DNA from: JAMZMI01 sp047632435
Lineage (GTDB): Bacteria > Bacteroidota > Bacteroidia > Cytophagales > Cyclobacteriaceae
Length of the DNA: 11,082 bases
Direction of reading: 5' to 3'
Assembly (NCBI GenBank): GCA_047632435.1
Contig: JBLICU010000102.1
Span: 1 to 11,082 of the forward strand
Part shown: positions 7,601 to 11,082 of the stretch, piece by piece
Layout of the letters: each line of letters begins with the position of its first letter
Numbering within the stretch: the first letter of the stretch is position 1
Made by a program: the position numbers and the translations under genes
The notes under the pieces: model-generated
Told to the model about the DNA's origin: nothing
Databases searched by the model: none
The model's input: the letters and a program-made list of their open reading frames with translations, nothing else

Positions 7601-9892
7601 GGAAATCAGGTAATCCTTAGCGGCACCATCTATAGTGACACTGAGTGAATAGGTATCAATCGAATTATATACCGCTTTTATGTCTGTATTCTCGTTTAGT
7701 GCAAATGAATAAGGGTTGGCTGTGGAAACTTGTTGGTCTGAAGCATTGGCCCAATGTGAAAATTCATAACCGAAATTATTGGTCGCTGTAAGAGATATTT
7801 CAGTACCCTCATCAAACACATCGCCTACTGGAAAAGAGGCAATTTCTCCAGCATTAGCAGGAGAAACTGAGGTCGATAAACCATAAGTTTTTACTTCTAC
7901 TACTGTTCCTGTGACTTGGCCCTCTATTATGACATCAGCCAATCCGGCTTCTTTAGTATTGCCAAGACTGTGCAAAATTACCTGAAGGGTACATTCTCCT
8001 TCTGCTACAGGGATACTCAACGATGTAAGGTCATAACTTAGGTCACTGTATGAGCCTGAATTATCCCTGTCAGGTTTTATATCTACTGCTATTACCGTAG
8101 CGCTTCCATCTGGTGAAATCCAAAGTACATCTATCAATCCACCATCAGTTCCGTAGCGTTGAGACTTGAATGACACTTTTAATGGATTGAACTTTAATCC
8201 TGTTACTGGCCAAATGTTGAAGCTAATCCCATTATCAGATCCAGAACCAGTCTGCTCTGATGGTTTATAAGTTCTGAACGTTATCCCATTGCTCGTTCTT
8301 ACATTGTTGTAGCTGAGGTTGCTTCCAATAGACACATAGTCCTGCTTGAAATATTGTCGATTATTACCCGAGTAGGCAGCTAATGGATTTGATTCACTAT
8401 TATGCGTCCAAGTAATAACGCTCGCTTGATCAACATCAGGATCTTCGTTGGAGCTATTTTCCACGTCCGTATAATTAGCTTCACCACTTGCTAATTCATT
8501 GGTGGTAATATCCTTAACTAGACTGTTTAAGTACATTTCTACATTGGTGTAGAATGAGCTCAAATCATATCCAGAATTGTCTGATGCGTCATTTTTGTTC
8601 AAACCATTGTTGTCTTCCCATGTGTCTGGCATGCCGTCCTGATCCGTATCCGCAGGGGCTTGTGTAGCATTGTACGTTGGCCATCCGCCTACATCAGTTT
8701 GTGTATCAATAAGTCCCGCTTTCGATGATCCAGTAGAAGAACCAAGATGCGTATTTGTGCCGTTCTTTACCTCCTCTACGATTCTTGTATCATGGGAATC
8801 TCTGCTAAGGCTAGCACCTGCAAAGGCCAATACTTTCGTGTAAGTGTTTTCTGCGTTGTGTGTTGTTATTTGTCCTTTACTGAATTCGCTGTCTGCTTTT
8901 ATGTCACTTTCGGATAATCCACTTGGATCCATTCCTTGCCAATTATCATTGGTGACAGTAGTACTACCGAATACATAATTTCCCGCAACAAAGAATTTAC
9001 CAAATACTCCTTGCACATTTGAATTACTACCATTGTCTGGATTTGGCTGAAATATTCGATCCTTTACACCTGAAGATGTAGCAGGACCATATTTGTAATA
9101 ATTATTCACGAAGTTATAACTACCTCCTTCACCAGCGTACCCGCTGTTTCCTCCCCAATTGAAAATGACATTGTTTCGAAAGTCTACCTTTTCCAATTCT
9201 GGTTTGCCTGTATATCTGCTTCCACACATTCTTGGATTTCTACTGTCATGGTGAGCAAGCAGATTGTGATGGAAGGAAGCCTTTTGTCCACCCCAAATTC
9301 CTCCGTAACCGTGAGTCCCTTTGCCATGAACTGATATTCTTAAGCTTTCAGTCAATGTACACCACTGCATAGTGAAGTTCTCATTGTCGTAAAAAGAACC
9401 GGTCTCATCAGTACTCCAACTCATAGTACAGTGATCTAAGATGATGTTTTTGTGTTGCCTGCCCCACATTGCATCACCTTCTACATTCTTTTCGTCACCC
9501 ATACGGGAACGAATGAAGCGTATGATGACATTGTCTGCGTTAATTTGTAGTGGGTAATTTTTCAAACAAATTCCGTCCCCTGGAGCAGACTGCCCCGCAA
9601 TGGTTATGTCATTGTTCGAAATCTTTAATTCTGAGTTGAGATTGATGACTCCTGATACATCAAAAACTACAATTCGTGGACCACTTTGCTGAATGGCAGA
9701 TCTTAAGCTCCCTGCTCCGGAATCATTCAAATTCGTTACATGAATAACGTTACCTTCTCGACCTCCTGTAGTAAACCTACCAAATCCTTCCGCTCCTGGA
9801 AAAGCAGGGGGCGTATTGTTTTCTATTTGAGCTAATGCTGATAATGTAAGGAGCGTCAGCCCAAGCAGTGCATAATATTTAATACGAATCAT
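4670..9892 (-). CDS. Multimodular pectate lyase (PL1) - pectin methylesterase (CE8) fusion, type IX secreted
   Basis: A 1740-residue secreted enzyme. Visible order: signal peptide 1-21 (cut before QIENN); PL1 pectate lyase ~22-460 with 'AFPGAEGFG' near its start, 'DHCTMSWSTDE' (153-163), arginine-rich 'SRNPR' (217-221), and a calcium-binding-like 'DTDQDGMPDTWE' segment (415-426); an unnamed beta-sandwich-like module ~490-665; two InlB/Listeria-type repeats ~669-823; a second unnamed module ~826-1002; an SbsA-type Ig-like domain ~1006-1103; CE8 pectinesterase ~1113-1420; an Ig-like domain ~1428-1500; two YGT repeats ~1503-1653; and a Por-type sorting tail ~1665-1740. CE8 catalytic residues are present: Gln1250-Asp1251 (QDTYY), Asp1272 (GTVDFIFG), Arg1329 and Trp1331 (LGRPW). 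The methylesterase should expose galacturonate for the attached lyase. The start at 9892 is preferred over an in-frame ATG 45 bases upstream because the signal peptide begins there. Last gene of the minus-strand set. Confidence 0.93.
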   Translation of the reverse strand: MIRIKYYALLGLTLLTLSALAQIENNTPPAFPGAEGFGRFTTGGREGNVIHVTNLNDSGAGSLRSAIQQSGPRIVVFDVSGVINLNSELKISNNDITIAGQSAPGDGICLKNYPLQINADNVIIRFIRSRMGDEKNVEGDAMWGRQHKNIILDHCTMSWSTDETGSFYDNENFTMQWCTLTESLRISVHGKGTHGYGGIWGGQKASFHHNLLAHHDSRNPRMCGSRYTGKPELEKVDFRNNVIFNWGGNSGYAGEGGSYNFVNNYYKYGPATSSGVKDRIFQPNPDNGSNSNVQGVFGKFFVAGNYVFGSTTVTNDNWQGMDPSGLSESDIKADSEFSKGQITTHNAENTYTKVLAFAGASLSRDSHDTRIVEEVKNGTNTHLGSSTGSSKAGLIDTQTDVGGWPTYNATQAPADTDQDGMPDTWEDNNGLNKNDASDNSGYDLSSFYTNVEMYLNSLVKDITTNELASGEANYTDVENSSNEDPDVDQASVITWTHNSESNPLAAYSGNNRQYFKQDYVSIGSNLSYNNVRTSNGITFRTYKPSEQTGSGSDNGISFNIWPVTGLKFNPLKVSFKSQRYGTDGGLIDVLWISPDGSATVIAVDIKPDRDNSGSYSDLSYDLTSLSIPVAEGECTLQVILHSLGNTKEAGLADVIIEGQVTGTVVEVKTYGLSTSVSPANAGEIASFPVGDVFDEGTEISLTATNNFGYEFSHWANASDQQVSTANPYSFALNENTDIKAVYNSIDTYSLSVTIDGAAKDYLISFSPEGEIIDNKRMYENGTNVTITAKSNPILTFTNWDNGETSADLSITINETSNITATYSAKDYIVGWDFYLPGSQGRAADFYAQDINQSSSLILRNETGGTSSWLDKSTAGSGGYESAEGAAVNWNNLADKYYYQISFNAADYTNIKVAADLLFNYNAYSVQKCEYSLDGENFTTVGSYELTTAKILNPGEFTLPAAANNSSTVYIRWIPDYTSALVGATSEKDGTTISAIYVTGVEKIVDDGTAPVLMSSVPENEATGSSSSGKVVLTFDERIKIADATVATLNGENLSPFVSGKTISFPYVGLDYNTEYTFELQGNLVSDLTDNTLATPISIAFTTLNRPSVTKKTFDFIVGKDGDIKAALAAAQSNSSTGIRFHIFLPNGEYDLGNTTGDGTQQTFFNVANTSFIGESAEGVVLFNNPDPSDEGIGTTPTLNLQPNAKNIYMQDLTILNKMDYRTGSFKGRAVALRDQGDRNIFKNVKLKSNQDTYYTGKGRAYWENGEIHGTVDFIFGDGDVFLQECLIYLEDRSGNHVSAAATSSNWGYVFNSCTIDGFSSTNGNYKLGRPWQNKPQVVYLNTVMKKLPEAGGWGDPMNVNPYVFAEYNSLTDGGSPVDLSSRRTSYTKDGNTVTLNPVLTAEQAANYTLDNVLGGADTWQPRLFTEQSPIPLISISGSTISWENSDYVLGWAIIKDGSFFDYITTNSYTLPTEGSSGAYKLRAANEMGGLSEESNSISYTEKPTTVISWSNPASITYGTVLDETQLSATATGNSSASVYDPPAGTKLNAGTHTLSVTFPEDDNFRESSSSVSIVVNKAASVITWPTPSNIEYGTALGPDELNAMVTGTTTSAVYTPASGTVLEIGMHNLSVFFDADNNYKAVSAQVVFKVVEAIDPLSDKTESVIGIYPNPIITNALTVRIPFTYLQASINLYSLNGKQVLSQQLKRDENIVDFSAISKGIYILKITSDDETQVFKIIKE
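4673..4900 (-). other. Type IX secretion C-terminal sorting domain (Por type, type A)
   Basis: The last ~76 residues of the fusion protein show the type A pattern: 'IGIYPNP', then alternating strands 'INLYSLNGKQVLSQQL', then 'IVDFSAISKGIYILKI' and a final 'QVFKIIKE'. This directs export through the outer membrane by the type IX system, after which the tail is normally removed. It is strong evidence for a Bacteroidota host. Confidence 0.93.
4934..5386 (-). repeat. Two tandem YGT-type Ig-like repeats in the fusion protein
   Basis: Residues ~1503-1578 and ~1579-1653 are tandem copies with the pattern 'VI(S/T)W..P..I.YGT.L....L.A..TG...A.VY.P..GT.L..G.H.LSV.F..D.N'. This is a known spacer repeat of large secreted bacterial proteins, here holding the enzyme domains away from the sorting tail. 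The copies differ at many positions, so this is a protein-level repeat, not a recent DNA duplication. Confidence 0.8.
5633..6556 (-). other. CE8 pectin methylesterase domain within the fusion gene
   Basis: This covers residues ~1113-1420 of the fusion protein. The domain opens with 'FDFIVGKDGDIKAAL' and holds the CE8 motifs QDTYY, GTVDFIFGDGD and LGRPW, with both catalytic aspartates and the substrate-binding Arg-Trp. It ends with 'YTLDNVLGG', the same closing motif ('YTLKNVLGD') found in the free-standing CE8 protein next door. Both CE8 units therefore appear intact and active, but they have diverged strongly outside the motifs. Confidence 0.9.
7424..7888 (-). repeat. Two InlB B-repeat-like modules in the fusion protein
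   Basis: Residues ~669-745 and ~746-823 each show the divergent InlB B-repeat pattern: an opening 'TY.LS' strand, 'G..G.I' or equivalent, 'G(T)..(I/T)...A', 'F..W.N....', and a closing 'N..I.A.Y'. Such modules are common spacers in secreted Bacteroidota enzymes. They lie between two modules I cannot name. The copies are divergent, so recent duplication is unlikely. Confidence 0.65.
8513..9829 (-). other. PL1 pectate lyase domain within the fusion gene
   Basis: This covers residues ~22-460 of the fusion protein. The domain starts just after the signal peptide with the 'FPGAEGFGRFTTGG' block common at the start of PL1 enzymes and ends with the acidic 'D.D.DGMPD.WE' segment and a short helix (ending MYLNSLVKD). 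The last ~140 residues are clearly homologous to the lyase fragment at 1-431, so the window holds two PL1 paralogues on opposite strands. Boundaries are judged by eye. Confidence 0.85.
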
Positions 9893-9907
9893 ATTGTTTG
9901 TTTTAAT
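9893..9907 (-). promoter_or_regulatory. A-rich translation leader supporting the start at 9892
   Basis: Read on the minus strand, the 15 bases before ATG 9892 are ATTAAAACAAACAAT: A-rich and without a Shine-Dalgarno motif, as is usual for Bacteroidota start sites. Together with the signal peptide that starts at this ATG, it argues for this start over the ATG at 9937, which lies inside the preceding gene. Confidence 0.45.
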
Positions 9908-9915
9908 GGAAGCAA

Positions 9916-10869
9916 TTATTCTTTTGTTATATCCCAATCGCCGAGCACATTTTTAAGCGTGTATTTACTCGCTTCTTCATCTGTTAGTATATGAGTCCAT
10001 TCGACTCTTTTATTTGGTTGAAACCCGAATCCCGAGTTTCGAAATTCAGCATAATATGCAGTCTTCTTTTTCTCCTCAGATCTCCATGGATCCCATCCAT
10101 CTGGGTGAACCACGTCGCTGAGTTCGCAGTTAATGAAAACGGTCTTTGCATAAGGACGCCATGGTCTACCTAGATATACAGAACCAGACTCAGCAGAGCC
10201 AGAGATTTTGCAATTGTTGAACACAAAACCAAACTCAGTTTGTTGCTCCGTAGAAGCAGCTGTGATATAACCGTTTCTTTTACAGAAAATCTCGCAACCT
10301 TCAAACCAAGCGGTAGACCAACCGAAGATAAAGTCAACTGTGCCCTCTATATAGCAGTTTTTATAGTATTGCCTGCTATTCTTACCATGAGGGTAGAGGG
10401 TGTCTTGATGACCTAAGAACCTGCAGTTTTCGAATTTTACCCGATCTCCATCCACTCGTACCGCCACTGCTTGGCTTCCTTCACCATATGAGTTTTCAAA
10501 CGTGACATCCCTTGCTTCAAATCCATCGCCAAATATGAAAATAGATGAGGAGCCTGACGTGCCAATATTCTCTCCAAAACGGTTCAACTTAGCTGAAAAG
10601 TCATCATAGGTAAGTATGGTCTTGTCCGCTCCCTCACCGATGAATGAAATATTCGTTTTGGTAGTGGGTACGATGAGCTTTTCTTTGTAAATCCCTGCTT
10701 TGATTAATAGATAAGTTCTGTTTTTTCTCAGGTGTGGTACCGCATCAATAGCGTCTTGTACTTTAATAAAATCTCCAGAACCATCAGACGCCACGATGAA
10801 ATCATATTCTTGCGCTTTCGCAAAAAAGGGTGTCCCCAGAAGTAAACTTACTGATATGATGAATCTCAT
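9916..10869 (-). CDS. Pectin methylesterase (pectinesterase), CE8 family, exported
   Basis: A 317-residue single-domain enzyme that hydrolyses methyl esters of polygalacturonate to pectate and methanol. Residues 1-19 form a signal peptide (cut after AKA, before Gln20); with no sorting tail and no lipobox, it is probably periplasmic or freely exported. Family motifs run in order: 'DGSGDF..VQDAIDAVP' (29-45), 'GSQAVAVR' with Gln133, 'GHQDTLY' with Gln155 and Asp156, 'GTVDFIFG' with nucleophile Asp179, and 'LGRPWRPYAKTVF' with Arg235 and Trp237. Every catalytic residue is present and the length is normal. Its ATG shares one base with the preceding stop codon (TAATG), so translation is probably coupled to the acetylesterase gene. 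The fusion gene follows 23 bases after its stop. The locus thus encodes two methylesterase domains, perhaps for different compartments. Confidence 0.96.
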   Translation of the reverse strand: MRFIISVSLLLGTPFFAKAQEYDFIVASDGSGDFIKVQDAIDAVPHLRKNRTYLLIKAGIYKEKLIVPTTKTNISFIGEGADKTILTYDDFSAKLNRFGENIGTSGSSSIFIFGDGFEARDVTFENSYGEGSQAVAVRVDGDRVKFENCRFLGHQDTLYPHGKNSRQYYKNCYIEGTVDFIFGWSTAWFEGCEIFCKRNGYITAASTEQQTEFGFVFNNCKISGSAESGSVYLGRPWRPYAKTVFINCELSDVVHPDGWDPWRSEEKKKTAYYAEFRNSGFGFQPNKRVEWTHILTDEEASKYTLKNVLGDWDITKE

Positions 10870-11082
10870 TATTTCAAGTTTTTCATTGCTTCAAAAACAA
10901 GACTTGCTACTGCTTGCGCACCTTCTGGTTGGAAATGAGTATTGTCATTTTGACCATCAGGATAAGCTTCATACCTTCCAGCTGGGAGGTTCATGAAATA
11001 CTTCTGGCTCACATACTCCTTGCCTTTGACGGAAAAGGCGTTCATGCTTAGCTGGTTTAGATCAATCAGCAATACATTCAAT
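10869..11082 (-). CDS. SGNH/GDSL hydrolase C-terminal part, probable rhamnogalacturonan acetylesterase (CE12)
   Basis: Only the last 70 or so codons are inside the window. The frame is open to the edge and the apparent first codon is an internal TTG (Leu), so the gene begins outside. The visible part contains 'LLIDLNQLS' and, about 20 residues from the end, 'DNTHFQPEGAQAVASLV'. The D-N-T-H is the block V Asp-x-x-His of SGNH hydrolases, which supplies the catalytic His and Asp. The His-Phe followed by 'PEGA..VA' is typical of CE12 rhamnogalacturonan acetylesterases such as YesT/RhgT. These remove acetyl groups from rhamnogalacturonan I, which fits the pectin context. The nucleophile block is off-window, so the subfamily is an inference. 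The stop codon TAA overlaps the next gene's ATG by one base. Confidence 0.75.
   Translation of the reverse strand, partial: LNVLLIDLNQLSMNAFSVKGKEYVSQKYFMNLPAGRYEAYPDGQNDNTHFQPEGAQAVASLVFEAMKNLK

Noticed and set aside
6495..7613. Short plus-strand frames (6495-6683, 6708-6908, 7431-7613) opposite the fusion gene; likewise 9991-10173 and 10796-10996
   Set aside because: They are antisense shadows of clearly conserved pectin enzymes, with no leader or protein motif of their own.
9893..9937. Longer N-terminus of the fusion enzyme starting at the ATG at 9937
   Set aside because: It would add 15 charged or polar residues before a complete signal peptide and overlap the upstream CE8 gene by 22 bases; the ATG at 9892 gives a standard signal peptide and an A-rich leader.

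Overview
The window is an 11 kb piece of a pectin-degradation locus from a member of the Bacteroidota, probably an environmental or marine gliding-type lineage. Four things point there: a Por-type (type IX secretion) C-terminal sorting tail on the giant enzyme; a lipoprotein with acidic residues straight after the lipobox cysteine; A-rich leaders instead of Shine-Dalgarno motifs; and the AT-rich base composition. I cannot name genus or species. No SusC/SusD pair or regulator lies in the window, so this is only part of a polysaccharide utilization locus.

Left half, plus strand (1-4598). In order: the 3' end of a PL1 pectate lyase, a secreted alpha/beta-hydrolase esterase, a PL9 pectate-lyase lipoprotein with two Ig-like (Big_2) modules, and uronate isomerase UxaC. 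The first three overlap (20 bp and 8 bp) and should be one transcript. A strong hairpin plus T-run sits between the PL9 gene and uxaC.

Right half, minus strand (4670-11082). Read right to left: the 3' end of a probable CE12 rhamnogalacturonan acetylesterase, a stand-alone CE8 pectin methylesterase joined to it by a TAATG junction, and a 1740-residue multimodular enzyme carrying both a PL1 pectate lyase and a CE8 methylesterase, ending in a type IX sorting domain. The two gene sets converge on a near-perfect hairpin at about 4629-4659 that can terminate both.

How it fits together (inference from families): esterases strip acetyl and methyl groups (CE12, the two CE8 domains, perhaps the alpha/beta-hydrolase). 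PL1 and PL9 then cut the exposed polygalacturonate by beta-elimination, and UxaC feeds released galacturonate into cytoplasmic catabolism. Location appears divided: a type IX-exported giant enzyme, an outer-membrane lipoprotein lyase, exported smaller enzymes, and a cytosolic isomerase. There is no gene-free stretch over 300 bases, and I saw no tRNA, rRNA, CRISPR array or insertion sequence. I did not find a clearly new system; the most unusual items are the PL1-CE8 fusion and its unnamed linker modules.
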